Of a DNA stretch of 64,000 nucleotides, positions 8,850 to 17,499 are shown in pieces. The position numbers and the translations under genes were made by a program. How positions within the stretch are numbered: position 1 is the stretch's first letter; each line of letters begins with the position of its first letter. This DNA is from Nitrospira defluvii (lineage in GTDB: Bacteria; Nitrospirota; Nitrospiria; Nitrospirales; Nitrospiraceae), in assembly GCA_011525625.1 (NCBI GenBank), contig WYAX01000012.1, positions 558,001-622,000 on the forward strand, read 5' to 3'. Under the pieces are notes generated by a model, which ran no database searches, was not told the DNA's origin, and was given only the letters and a program-made list of their open reading frames with translations.

Positions 8850-9815
8850 ATGAGTTTGCTCTTTGTAGATATCGCGGTATCCCTTATCGTCGTTTTTGTC
8901 ATGCTGTCGGTATTTTGCTCCAGTCTCCTCGAGTGGTACGCGCAGCGAGTTGGCGCTCGTGCTCGGTTCCTAAGAATTGGGCTTCTGCACATGCTGGGGG
9001 ATGATGGACTGTACCGGCAAGTGGTCAATCATCCACTGATAGAGGCTCTGGGAAAGGGAGGCAGTCGAGGCCCGGGGCCGGCATACATCCCGTCCATGGT
9101 ATTCGCTGATGCCTTGCTCGATAGCGTCGTTGATCGAGGGGCCACAATAGCCGCCGGTTCGCCTGCGATGGACATGACCCCGATAGACATCATTGGGTTA
9201 CGGACACACCTTGCGAAGCTTGATGCGGAGAAATTTTCCATTGCATCGGCGTTGGCACCGATTGTGCGTCGATCGAATGACATGGATAAAGTACGCGCTG
9301 AAATCGCCAAGTGGTACGAAGCCCAGACTGATCGAGTGACTGGCTGGTATAAGGCGTTTGCGCGCAAGCGTCTCTTGATCTTTGGCCTGCTGGTCGCCGT
9401 GGCCTTCAATATCGATATCATTGCGATCACCAAGCAAGTCGCAGCGGAGCCCGGATTGCGAAGCGTGCTGGCTGGCTATGCCAATGATCCAAAGTTCCTG
9501 AAGCTGGGGAAAATTGACGATTCGTCAGCTTCGTCGACCACTGTGGTAACTACCGCCAAGGAGGCCAAAGAGTTCTGGGATAGGGCCCAGGGGCTGCCGT
9601 TCGGGTGGAATAAGAATATTCTGGAAGCGTTGAAAACTACCTCGATGTGGGATCAAGCCATGGTGTTGGTAGGGTGGCTCCTAACAGGTCTCGGCGTGAG
9701 CTTAGGCGCGCCGTTTTGGTTTGATCTCTTGAACAAGGTAGCCAGTCTGCGAGCTACTGGACCAAAGCCACCGACGGTGGATGAGAAAAAAAACATAAGG
9801 ATACTCGTCTGCTGA
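8850..9815 (+). CDS. Membrane protein of unknown function in lipase/TIR/CHAT cluster
   Basis: A 321-residue protein that I do not recognise as a characterised family. It has a strong hydrophobic helix at residues about 4-26, a second near 170-190 (LLIFGLLVAVAFNIDIIAI) and a third near 270-295 (VLVGWLLTGLGVSLGAPFWF). The stretch between the first two is mostly helical and polar. It follows the DUF2235 gene by 20 bp behind an AGGAG ribosome-binding site, so the two are probably co-transcribed. Its place between a lipid hydrolase and a TIR gene suggests it anchors or regulates one of them, which is inference from position only. Confidence 0.65.
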   Translation: MSLLFVDIAVSLIVVFVMLSVFCSSLLEWYAQRVGARARFLRIGLLHMLGDDGLYRQVVNHPLIEALGKGGSRGPGPAYIPSMVFADALLDSVVDRGATIAAGSPAMDMTPIDIIGLRTHLAKLDAEKFSIASALAPIVRRSNDMDKVRAEIAKWYEAQTDRVTGWYKAFARKRLLIFGLLVAVAFNIDIIAITKQVAAEPGLRSVLAGYANDPKFLKLGKIDDSSASSTTVVTTAKEAKEFWDRAQGLPFGWNKNILEALKTTSMWDQAMVLVGWLLTGLGVSLGAPFWFDLLNKVASLRATGPKPPTVDEKKNIRILVC

Positions 9816-9865
9816 CGGCAGTTTGTTCTTATGATGTGTCGACCTAAAATGATTGGAGCCGTTCC

Positions 9866-10981
9866 ATGGCACGCTCACGTCCCACTATTCACATTTTTAT
9901 CGGATCGTCTCGCGAGAGTCTGCCTGTTGTGAAAAAGCTTAAAAGGCTATTGGCGACTGACCAGACGAAGGTCATCGCGTGGAGCGATAAACATTTTTTT
10001 CCTCCCGGTGAAACATTCCTGAAAACACTCACCGAAAAAATCAGGAAGTTCGACTTCAGCATTTTCGTGTTTGGCCCTGATGACAAAGTCAAGCATCGAG
10101 GGGAAGAACGGTGGGCACCAAGAGATAATGTAGTTTTTGAGTATGGTCTTTCGATGGCATATCTAGGATCCAAACGCACAATCGCCCTACTCCCTCGTAT
10201 AGAGGGAGTGCCGATCAAGACTCCGACCGATCTCGCGGGGCTACAGCTATGGGAATACCTCTTACCTAAGGACTTTCCTCAGCATCTAGGTAGTCTCACG
10301 CTTTCCCAAAAACGTCAATTAACGCTTGCCCTAAAAGAGAGTTGTTCGTCAACGATTCGCCCGGTTCTTGACAGGGAAGGACGCAGGCCCAAAACCGAGA
10401 TTGCTGGAGCTCCAGGTCCTAGGTATATACCGGATGTCTATGCCAGCATCGACAGAGAACTGAAGGAGATGAGGAAGAAGACTCCTCGAAATGTTTTAAC
10501 AGTCCTGAACATTGCTCTTGATATGGAAGAGACGTGGGCACTTGTGTTAAATCGCATTTTGAGGAGCGATCATCATAGGGCGGTAGGGTGGAGGTCGCTC
10601 ATCATCAATCCCGATTCTCCGGCCATTCAACAGGTGGCAAGTAACACTGTGTCGTGTAGCGAGGCGCAGCAAAAAATAAAGAGCATTCGGGGAACGATGC
10701 CTGGCCTTGAACCGAACTTGAAGAAGAAGCGCATCACGTTTGGTTGTCGAACGTACGATCGCATTCCGAGTTTTCATGGGTTTCTGATTGGTAATACATA
10801 CCTCTTGCTGAGTTTCTGCTCGATTGATGGTGGGGAGCTCGATGCTTCAGCCAGCCCCTACTGGGAATTTAAGGCAGATCAAGGTGAAGTGGCGGTGGAT
10901 AACGTCGTGCGGTCTTTTAAGAATTGGTTTGAGTTTTTATGGAATGACACTGCTCACACCAAGGTGTGGCCTCATGCATGA
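9866..10981 (+). CDS. PF10137-type TIR-like effector with C-terminal sensor-like domain
   Basis: A 371-residue protein. Residues about 6-130 match the TIR-like nucleotide-binding family PF10137 seen in CBASS/Pycsar-type effectors: IFIGSSRES, then W(S)D...FFPPGETFLKTL, FDFSIFVFGPDD, and APRDNVVFEYGL with a candidate catalytic glutamate near residue 92. Family knowledge predicts NAD cleavage on activation. The C-terminal half (about 190-371) is not a STING domain that I can recognise. It contains a PSFHGFLIGNTYLLLSF stretch resembling the ligand-pocket end of some regulatory or PLD-like domains, which is a tentative match. No cyclase gene is nearby. It starts behind GGAG, 50 bp after the membrane-protein gene, and its end overlaps the GDPD start by 8 bases. 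Confidence 0.75.
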   Translation: MARSRPTIHIFIGSSRESLPVVKKLKRLLATDQTKVIAWSDKHFFPPGETFLKTLTEKIRKFDFSIFVFGPDDKVKHRGEERWAPRDNVVFEYGLSMAYLGSKRTIALLPRIEGVPIKTPTDLAGLQLWEYLLPKDFPQHLGSLTLSQKRQLTLALKESCSSTIRPVLDREGRRPKTEIAGAPGPRYIPDVYASIDRELKEMRKKTPRNVLTVLNIALDMEETWALVLNRILRSDHHRAVGWRSLIINPDSPAIQQVASNTVSCSEAQQKIKSIRGTMPGLEPNLKKKRITFGCRTYDRIPSFHGFLIGNTYLLLSFCSIDGGELDASASPYWEFKADQGEVAVDNVVRSFKNWFEFLWNDTAHTKVWPHA

Positions 10982-11654
10982 CCAAGTGAAGCCTCTCAAA
11001 ATAGGTCACAGAGGTGCCGCCGGCCATGCGCCTGAAAATACGCTCATCGCATTGCAAAAGGGAATTGAACTGGGGGTTGACTTCGTCGAGTTCGATGTCC
11101 GTCGTACCAACGACGGCATGTTAGTGCTTTTTCATGATCGGACGCTTGGAAGTCTGCAGACGAGAGGCAGACGTGTCAGTGACCTAAGTTGGAGTAGTTT
11201 GCAAACGGTTGAAATCGGTCCTGGGCAAACGATCCCGACATTACGCGACGCCTTGAACCACATCAATGGCCTCACCGGCGCGATGATTGAACTCAAAGAA
11301 GAACATATTGCTGACGAAGTGTGCCAGGTTGTCGAGGAAGTTGGCTTTATCGGGCCTATCATCTATGCGTCATTTTGGCATAAGGAGTTGCTCGAAATCC
11401 GCAATAATAGACCATCAGCCAAGACTCTGGCGCTCATCGAAGGTGCACCCGTCAACCTCACGGCATTCGCCGAGGAGGCAGGGGCCACACATGTCGGGCT
11501 GGCGCTCGACTGCGTGACCGAACGTTATGTCTCGGCGCTTCATGCAAAGAATTTGGCGGTATTTGTTTACACGGTTGATGAACCGATGGATATCACGTGG
11601 CTGTCTTCCATCAGCGTGGATGGTATCATCTCCAACTTTCCAGATCGCATCTGA
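10974..11654 (+). CDS. Glycerophosphodiester phosphodiesterase
   Basis: About 226 residues of GDPD (PI-PLC-like TIM barrel). GHRGAAGHAPENT near residue 10, VEFDVRRTNDGMLVLFHD, and MIELKEE carry the His, Glu and Asp residues of the catalytic metal site. The C-terminal VYTVDEPMDITWL...DGIISNFPD is typical of bacterial GDPDs. The reaction is hydrolysis of glycerophosphodiesters to glycerol 3-phosphate and an alcohol. The ATG at 10974 overlaps the TIR stop, implying translational coupling; no signal peptide is present, so it acts in the cytoplasm. Coupling of a housekeeping-type GDPD to a TIR effector and two lipid-ester hydrolases is unusual and suggests work on lipid breakdown products or membrane attack. 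Confidence 0.9.
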   Translation: MHDQVKPLKIGHRGAAGHAPENTLIALQKGIELGVDFVEFDVRRTNDGMLVLFHDRTLGSLQTRGRRVSDLSWSSLQTVEIGPGQTIPTLRDALNHINGLTGAMIELKEEHIADEVCQVVEEVGFIGPIIYASFWHKELLEIRNNRPSAKTLALIEGAPVNLTAFAEEAGATHVGLALDCVTERYVSALHAKNLAVFVYTVDEPMDITWLSSISVDGIISNFPDRI

Positions 11655-11712
11655 CTCCTTCGCACGCATCTTCGTTTGTTCAAAAGGGGTACTGATCTGT
11701 CCAAATTTCTCG

Positions 11713-11741
11713 TCCTTCATAGAAGGATAGAGCGTTTTTTT
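11713..11741 (+). terminator. Possible intrinsic terminator after GDPD
   Basis: A TCCTTC-ATA-GAAGGA hairpin (11713-11727) is followed after seven bases by a run of seven T (11735-11741), 59 bp beyond the GDPD stop. The stem is short and the T-run is not immediately adjacent, so it is only a candidate. Confidence 0.3.
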
Positions 11742-11893
11742 ACCGGTAGACGCATGCTCCTTTTGTCGTTACAAATGCCCTCATTCCTGTGGCCATTCTG
11801 TTGGCTTCCTTCATATGAACAAGCAGTCTGGTGGCGCTAATAAGTCATCAGACTGTCTCGGCTAAGACTGACAATTTTGACTGCTGACACCAC

Positions 11894-12007
11894 AAGATCC
11901 ACATTCGTCGGCTGCTCTTGTATTTCGATGGCACGTGGGACACTGAACAACTCAAATTCGCTTATATTGCTGGTGAGCTTTCAGCCTCTTGGTCATGCAG
12001 GTGGTGA
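11894..12007 (+). pseudogene. Relic of a second DUF2235 gene
   Basis: A frame reading KIHIRRLLLYFDGTWDTEQ reproduces the N-terminal DUF2235 signature (compare RRLVMCFDGTWN at 7648) and then loses similarity before a stop at 12005. No start with a ribosome-binding site precedes it. It is probably the stub of a duplicated or replaced DUF2235 gene upstream of the CHAT gene. The remaining intergenic sequence at 11655-12110 shows nothing else. Confidence 0.5.
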
Positions 12008-12110
12008 TGCATGACGACAGGTTGAGGGAAAGCCGAGGACTATTCGAAGTTTGAGTAGGGTCTTGTTCTACGGTGGGCGGGATGATCTCAGCTCTTAAGG
12101 AGAATAGTTT

Positions 12111-15100
12111 ATGGCTAGAGGTAAACAGCGAAAGGGAACAATGCCCAAGCGTAGCCGGCGTCCCGTTCGTCGAAAGGCTGATGTCATTCGCACTGGTGAG
12201 GAGCTAGCTGCCTACTCTTATCGTGAGGACCAGATCGAAGAAGCTCTGGCGACGGGAAAAGACAGCGATCGATTGAAATCCTACTTTGGCGAAGCGCGGT
12301 ATCGAGAGCTTCATGAATTGGCCCGCGAGGCGCGGCGGCGCAGCGTACGGGGCGGCCCTCGCGTACTTATTTTACCAGGCATCATGGGTTCGACCATCGG
12401 AAGGAGGCGTGCGATCCTCGATGACGTGCTGTGGTTTGACCCAGTTGATATCATGCTTGGGCACCTTCCTCGGCTCGCGCTCAACGGCGCACCTGAAAAA
12501 TATGCCGCACTCGGGGTGATTCCGTTAGCCTATATCGGGCTGAAGCTCCGACTGCAACTCGCCGGGTTTGATGCCGATTTTCACTACTATGACTGGCGTC
12601 AGAGTCTGGACGTGCTTGGTCGTGAACTGATCACCAAGCTGACAACGGAAAGCGCTGCGAATGTCTTGGTGGTGGCCCACAGCATGGGCGGTCTCGTTGT
12701 GAGAGCGGCCATTGCTCGAGACTCTTCTACGACGTCAAAGATCACGCGGCTTGTGATGTTGGGCACGCCGAATCACGGATCATTCGCACCGGCTCAGGCC
12801 ATTCGGGGAGTCTATCCTGTCGTGAAGCAGGTAGCAGCCCTCGATCCTTTTCACAACGAAGAAGAGTTATCGTCCAGCCTCTTTACGACATTACCCGGTC
12901 TGTATCAGTTGCTGCCTACTGGGGAGAAGTTCAAGGATCTAAACCTCTTCGATGCCAACTCCTGGCCCACCAAAGGACCACAACCCAGGCAGCCCATCTT
13001 GAGGAACGTGCCGATCATTCAACAGTCGTTAGCCCAGGCCGATGATCGCTTTTCTTTGATAGTGGGGGTGAATCAAGAGACGGTCGTTTCCTTAAAGATC
13101 GAATCCAATGAGTTTGTCTATGAGCATTCCATGGAAGGCGACGGGACTGTGCCGAAAGCGTTTGCCGAACTGGCGGGAACGAAGACCTATTATGTTGAAG
13201 AGTCGCACGGCAGCCTACCAAACAATGGTCTGGTCGCCCAGGCGACAATCGACATTCTTCGGCAGGGTGCCACATCGGCGCTGCCCGAGCAGTGGACCCC
13301 GACTCGGCGGAGCCCTACTCGTATGGTGTCGGAAAAGGAACTGCGGGTCCCAGCATATGGGGGACGTCAGGGAAAAGCCTTGACGGAACAAGAAATTCGG
13401 CACGTGCTGGACGGGTTCGTTGCTCCAGACAGTCACGATCCGAACATCGCGAGCGATGCCATGGTCGTCACACAGACGTTGGAAATAGGGTATCAGGATC
13501 AGCCTCTGAACCAAGTGATCGTCGGTCGCCGTCGGCAACATCGAATCGACATTCGTCTGGCGCTTGGCAGCATTACCGAGCTCGACGCTCGTGCCTATAT
13601 CTTGGGAATTTTTCGCAATGTCGCCCCCAGTGGGCCGGCCGATGCGCTTGATCAGCGGATGGGCGGAGCCATCAAAGACTTCACGACCAGACGAATGTTC
13701 CGCGGCAATGTCGGCGAGGTTTTTGTTATGCCGACCGGTCGGCACCCCCTTCCCGCAGAATTCATCCTGTTTGCCGGGCTCGGCGACTTCGATCAGTTCA
13801 ATGACGCCGTCCTTCAGGTGAGTGCGGAGAACATCGTCCGAACCTGCATCCGGACTTGCGTCGAAGAATTTGGGACCGTGCTGCTTGGCGGGCGCAGTGG
13901 GCAGGACATCGGCATGTCGTTACAAAATTTGTTGATCGGTTTCTTCCGAGGATTGAAAGACGCCGACAACGATCATTGGTTCAGGCGAATTACGATCTGC
14001 GAAATGAATCCTCAGCGATACAAAGAGATCCGCGCGGCGCTGTTACGACTTTCTAGCACGCCGCTGTTTGATGAGATCGAAGTGACATTTGATGAGGTTT
14101 CAATATCGCCTGCGCTAATCCCTAGTACGCCCCGTGCACTGAGAAGCCCTGAACCGGCTTATCTGATGGTGCGCCACGAACCAGCCGGTAAAGGGGAAAG
14201 CCTCTTTACGGCATCGATTCTAACATCTGGATCAAAGGCAAGTGTGATTGCGGACACGAAGCATGTGGCGGACGACGATCTCGAAAGGTATTTGAAAGAG
14301 GTTGAGGCGCCCACGTTTAATTTGAAGAGTCTTGATGGATTCGGTCACCGGTTGGCTCAGCTTGTTCTGGGGGAACGAGTACTAACCGTCCTCCTACAAA
14401 TGAAAGAACGGCATTTGGTGGTTGTCCATGATGCTCCAGCCTCTCGGGTGCCCTGGGAGGCCATACAAGTAGAGGGATGGGCTCCCGCAACAAATCAGGG
14501 GCTCAGTCGACGCTATGTTGCGAGTAACTTGTCCGTCGCTAAGTGGTTGGAGCAGAGACAGCGCGCGGACAAGCTCAGACTGTTGCTCGTAGTGAATCCC
14601 ACTGAGGATTTACCAGGGGCGGAGGAAGAGGGGGACAGAATTGAAAGCCTATTCAAGTCACAGCCATCGATGGTGATCGACAAATTGAATGGTTCACAGG
14701 CGACCAAGGCCGTCCTGCTGGATAAATTTCGCTCCGGTTCGTACGATGTCATGCATTATGCCGGCCATGCGTTTTTCGATCCTCGCGTTCCGGCTCGCAG
14801 CGGTATTCTGTGCCACAGTAAGGAGGTCTTAAGCGGAGCCGATTTGGCGGCGATCGGCAATCTGCCTAGCCTGGTATTTTTCAATGCCTGTGAAGCGGGC
14901 CGCATCAGAAAGCCTCCGGAGCGTAAAAAGCGAGACTTGGATATCGATAAGCGTATCGAGCGAGCTGCCGGACTGGCGGAGGCCTTCCTTCGTGGAGGCG
15001 TAGCGAACTATCTAGGCACATACTGGCCTGTAGGAGACGAGGCAGCGGAAGCATTTGCACGGACGTTCTATACCGAATTGTTGATGCAGAAGACCATCGG

Positions 15101-15209
15101 CGCTGCCCTCTTGGCTGGCCGCGAGAAGATTCGGTCTGAAGTTAAATCTATCGACTGGGCCGATTATATTCATTACGGTAGCTACGATTTCGTTCTGAAA
15201 CAAAGCTAA
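12111..15209 (+). CDS. LCAT-like lipase / M17-N-like / CHAT protease fusion
   Basis: A 1032-residue protein with three parts. Residues about 80-370 are an alpha/beta hydrolase of the lecithin:cholesterol acyltransferase/PGAP1 type: LPGIMGS near 88, the VAHSMGGL elbow near 187, and EGDGTVP near the acid/His region. Residues about 460-690 resemble the N-terminal macro-like domain of M17 aminopeptidases (FRGNVGEVFVMPTG, FAGLGDFDQFN, VLLGGRSGQ). Residues about 740-1032 are a CHAT caspase-like domain, with catalytic His in HYAGHAFF (near 880) and Cys in FFNACEAG (near 926). The start has AAGGAG eight bases upstream. No signal peptide is seen; the basic N-terminus could bind nucleic acid or membrane. 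CHAT proteases are often effectors activated in immunity complexes. Here the likely outputs are lipid hydrolysis and proteolysis in one chain, an inference from the domains. Confidence 0.85.
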   Translation: MARGKQRKGTMPKRSRRPVRRKADVIRTGEELAAYSYREDQIEEALATGKDSDRLKSYFGEARYRELHELAREARRRSVRGGPRVLILPGIMGSTIGRRRAILDDVLWFDPVDIMLGHLPRLALNGAPEKYAALGVIPLAYIGLKLRLQLAGFDADFHYYDWRQSLDVLGRELITKLTTESAANVLVVAHSMGGLVVRAAIARDSSTTSKITRLVMLGTPNHGSFAPAQAIRGVYPVVKQVAALDPFHNEEELSSSLFTTLPGLYQLLPTGEKFKDLNLFDANSWPTKGPQPRQPILRNVPIIQQSLAQADDRFSLIVGVNQETVVSLKIESNEFVYEHSMEGDGTVPKAFAELAGTKTYYVEESHGSLPNNGLVAQATIDILRQGATSALPEQWTPTRRSPTRMVSEKELRVPAYGGRQGKALTEQEIRHVLDGFVAPDSHDPNIASDAMVVTQTLEIGYQDQPLNQVIVGRRRQHRIDIRLALGSITELDARAYILGIFRNVAPSGPADALDQRMGGAIKDFTTRRMFRGNVGEVFVMPTGRHPLPAEFILFAGLGDFDQFNDAVLQVSAENIVRTCIRTCVEEFGTVLLGGRSGQDIGMSLQNLLIGFFRGLKDADNDHWFRRITICEMNPQRYKEIRAALLRLSSTPLFDEIEVTFDEVSISPALIPSTPRALRSPEPAYLMVRHEPAGKGESLFTASILTSGSKASVIADTKHVADDDLERYLKEVEAPTFNLKSLDGFGHRLAQLVLGERVLTVLLQMKERHLVVVHDAPASRVPWEAIQVEGWAPATNQGLSRRYVASNLSVAKWLEQRQRADKLRLLLVVNPTEDLPGAEEEGDRIESLFKSQPSMVIDKLNGSQATKAVLLDKFRSGSYDVMHYAGHAFFDPRVPARSGILCHSKEVLSGADLAAIGNLPSLVFFNACEAGRIRKPPERKKRDLDIDKRIERAAGLAEAFLRGGVANYLGTYWPVGDEAAEAFARTFYTELLMQKTIGAALLAGREKIRSEVKSIDWADYIHYGSYDFVLKQS

Positions 15210-15904
15210 AGGGAAAGTACATGGGTATTTGTTCGATTGATTTCCCAATGTTTCTGCAAATCGATCGATAGCAGCTTGTTCCTGAGCTCGCGATAGCTAA
15301 CCCCACGGGCTGATGAATGCCATCTTGGTGTGGTGAGGAACTTGTATAAGGGGGGATTTTTCCAATACGTACTTGAGCAAAACGAAGAAGATATTTACGA
15401 AGCGTTCTTGGAGACTAGTTTTGCCCAGTGTTGGTAGAGACAAATAATCTCGACAAAGGGCTTAATGTACGAGGCAAGGCGAGTGACATGTGAAGGTGTG
15501 GCCTTGACTTAATTTCGCCTCCTCATCGCCGAGTTGATGAATCCCACATTTTATTCGGTTGCAATGAGGGAGTCTCATTTGAGCGTGAGACCTCACTAAA
15601 TATTCCCCTCGAAATTCGGGGTTAAGAGCCATTTGGGGCAATATTTGTTATTGGTACTATTTTTCAGAAGTTAGACTGTCTATTCGTACTTGTTCAAAAT
15701 ATTGCCCAATTACGGTAGGTCAGACGGACTCTCCACTGTCAGGCATGATGAGATACCTGGATGAAAGAAATCGAGGTTTCGATGGCGTGTCCCAGTGTTG
15801 CCGTAAGTCGGCGTGCCTGAGGACACTCAGGTAAGTCACCGGCCTGAAGCAGACCTTTGAGTGGGGCGGCTTGGGCGTCGTGATGATGGGTCGGAAGTAA
15901 CCGG
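15210..15904 (+). other. Intergenic region before interrupted TIR-WD40 gene
   Basis: This is an AT-richer stretch of about 700 bp with no recognisable gene on either strand. A minus frame at 15739-15984 shows no family features. A GGAAG-type ribosome-binding site precedes the TIR start at 15905. It probably carries that gene's promoter, which I could not place. Confidence 0.4.
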
Positions 15905-16213
15905 ATGCAACCCTTTGAAGCCTTCATATCATATAAACACGGCAGCTCCTCGGTATTCGCCGGTCGTCTTGAACAGGCACTCAAAACCTACGCAAAACCA
16001 CTCCTTAAATGGCCAATCCGTATCTTTCGCGATGAGCGGCATCTTGCCCCAGGACCTGATCTACCCAAGCTGATCAAGAATGCCTTGGATGTGTCACGAT
16101 TCTTCGTCTTGCTCGCGTCACCTGACGCTGTGAAGTCAGACTGGGTCAATGACGAGCTGCGCATCTGGGTAGTCGAAAAATCTCAAACCGATCGCTTAAT
16201 AGTCGTCCTAACT
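15905..16213 (+). pseudogene. TIR half of an IS-split TIR-TM-WD40 gene
   Basis: The 103 codons before the IS end encode an almost complete TIR domain. FEAFISYKHG opens it, IRIFRDERHL follows, and Glu84 in SDWVNDELRIW matches the catalytic glutamate position. The host frame ends ...IVVLT exactly at the IS inverted repeat, and translation then runs 21 codons into IS sequence before a stop. The missing part resumes at 17500 as AGTIAVDSK, so the undisturbed protein would be about 908 residues. The truncated product may still be a soluble TIR fragment without its propeller. It is paralogous to the genes at 306-3182 and 4683-6647. Confidence 0.85.
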
Positions 16214-16279
16214 GAGAGGTGGCTCCGGTTGGTTGGACAGTCTCGCGCCTTCCTTAAGTGGTGCCTGGCGGATTGTTGA

Positions 16280-17110
16280 CTACGCGGCCGCACGCCGTGT
16301 TGTCAGATTCTCATAGTACATCTGGTCAGGTGTCTGGCCGCCAAGCGCCTGATGTGGCCTGGTCTGATTGTAGAACGTTAGATAGCGCGCCAAGCCCTGG
16401 TGCACAGCCTCGACGGTGTCGTAGGCATGTAAATAGACCTCCTCGTATTTAATGCTTTTCCACAGCCGTTCGACAAACACGTTGTCTCGCCAGCAGCCTT
16501 TCCCGTCCATGCTGATTTGGATGCCGTGGTGGGTCAGAAGCCCCGTGAACTCTTGGCTGGTAAACTGGCACCCTTGATCGGTATTGAAGATCTCGGGCGG
16601 GCCATAGCGGCTCACGGCATCCTGTACCGCGTCCAGACAGAAGTCGGTCGTGAGCGTGTTGGAGAGCCGCCACGCCAATACCCGGCGACTGGCCCAGTCC
16701 AGGACGGCAAACAAATACACGAAGCCCCGCGCCATCGGGATATAGGTGATATCGGCCGCCCAGACATGATTGGGTCGCGAGATCTTCAGGTCGCGCAGGA
16801 GATAGGGGTAGACCTGATGGGCCGGATGCTGGCGGCTGAGATGCGGCTTCCGATACAGGGCCTCAATACCCATGCGTCGCATCAGCGTGGCCACCTGGCG
16901 GCGTCCAATGGCGTGGCCCTCTTGCCGCAAGAGATCGCGCAGCATCCGGGCGCCGGCAAACGGATGGGCCAGATGCAGCTCGTCGATCCGCCGCATCAGC
17001 GCGAGCGCCGTCTCTGATACCGGCGTGGGCTGGTAGTACGCGGTGGACCGAGCCAGCTTCAGCAGCTGACATTGCCGTCGCACCGGCAGTGGATGGGTGC
17101 GATCAATCAT
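16280..17110 (-). CDS. IS3-family transposase OrfB (DDE integrase core)
   Basis: A 276-residue rve-fold transposase catalytic subunit. The DDE triad is visible as WAADITYIP (first Asp), FNTDQGCQF (second Asp), and Glu in the SIKYEEVYLH segment; the R/H-rich N-terminal HTH_21 region precedes it. The end matches the family's TRPHQALGGQTPDQMYY. Its ATG overlaps the orfA stop as ATGA. IS3 elements usually make an OrfAB fusion by -1 frameshifting at such an overlap, though coupled re-initiation would also fit. It is full length for the family and shows no damage. Confidence 0.93.
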   Translation of the reverse strand: MIDRTHPLPVRRQCQLLKLARSTAYYQPTPVSETALALMRRIDELHLAHPFAGARMLRDLLRQEGHAIGRRQVATLMRRMGIEALYRKPHLSRQHPAHQVYPYLLRDLKISRPNHVWAADITYIPMARGFVYLFAVLDWASRRVLAWRLSNTLTTDFCLDAVQDAVSRYGPPEIFNTDQGCQFTSQEFTGLLTHHGIQISMDGKGCWRDNVFVERLWKSIKYEEVYLHAYDTVEAVHQGLARYLTFYNQTRPHQALGGQTPDQMYYENLTTRRAAA

Positions 17111-17406
17111 GGCTTTGCGCTCCGCAAGCCCGCCTTGGTGAGCGCCCCGGCTAAAAAATCATTCTCCAGGGCCAGTTGGCCAATCTTGGCGTGGAGGGTC
17201 TTGAGATCCGGAGTTTCTGCCGGCGGCTTGGTGCCACCAAACACATCGGCCGCGCGCGCCAGCAATTGCTGCTTCCATTCGGTGATCTGCGTGGGGTGGA
17301 CCTGAAAATGCTCCGCCAATTCGGCCAGCGTCTTGTCGCCTTTGACCGCCGCCAACGCCACTTGCGCCTTAAACGTAGCCCCGTGATTCCGTCGCGTTCT
17401 CTTCAT
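17107..17406 (-). CDS. IS3-family OrfA (HTH DNA-binding)
   Basis: About 99 residues beginning MKRTRRNHGATFKAQVALAA behind GAGGAG. The HTH_Tnp_1 domain (LAELAEHFQVHPTQITEWKQQLL) binds the IS ends, and the C-terminal leucine-rich helix (LHAKIGQLALENDFLAGALTKAGL) is the usual dimerisation zipper. An upstream in-frame start at 17463 would add 19 residues but has no ribosome-binding site. It overlaps orfB by four bases. Confidence 0.9.
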   Translation of the reverse strand: MKRTRRNHGATFKAQVALAAVKGDKTLAELAEHFQVHPTQITEWKQQLLARAADVFGGTKPPAETPDLKTLHAKIGQLALENDFLAGALTKAGLRSAKP

Positions 17407-17499
17407 CGCCTCGCTCCTCTGGTTCGCCACCACCTGGTGGCTTCGGTGAAGCCAGGCTACCACTTACCACACTGTCCGAATTGCCGGAGCCCCCTCTCT

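Larger units (their letters stand above)
16214..17498 (-). mobile_element. IS3-family insertion sequence, apparently complete
   Basis: A 1285-bp element bounded by 28-bp imperfect inverted repeats at 16214-16241 and 17471-17498. The arms share GAGAGG, GGCTCCGG and GGACAGT. It carries orfA and orfB on the minus strand. Insertion splits a TIR-TM-WD40 gene, and removing 16214-17499 restores the reading frame. I see no clear target duplication at the junctions. The open transposase genes suggest a recent insertion. Confidence 0.9.
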
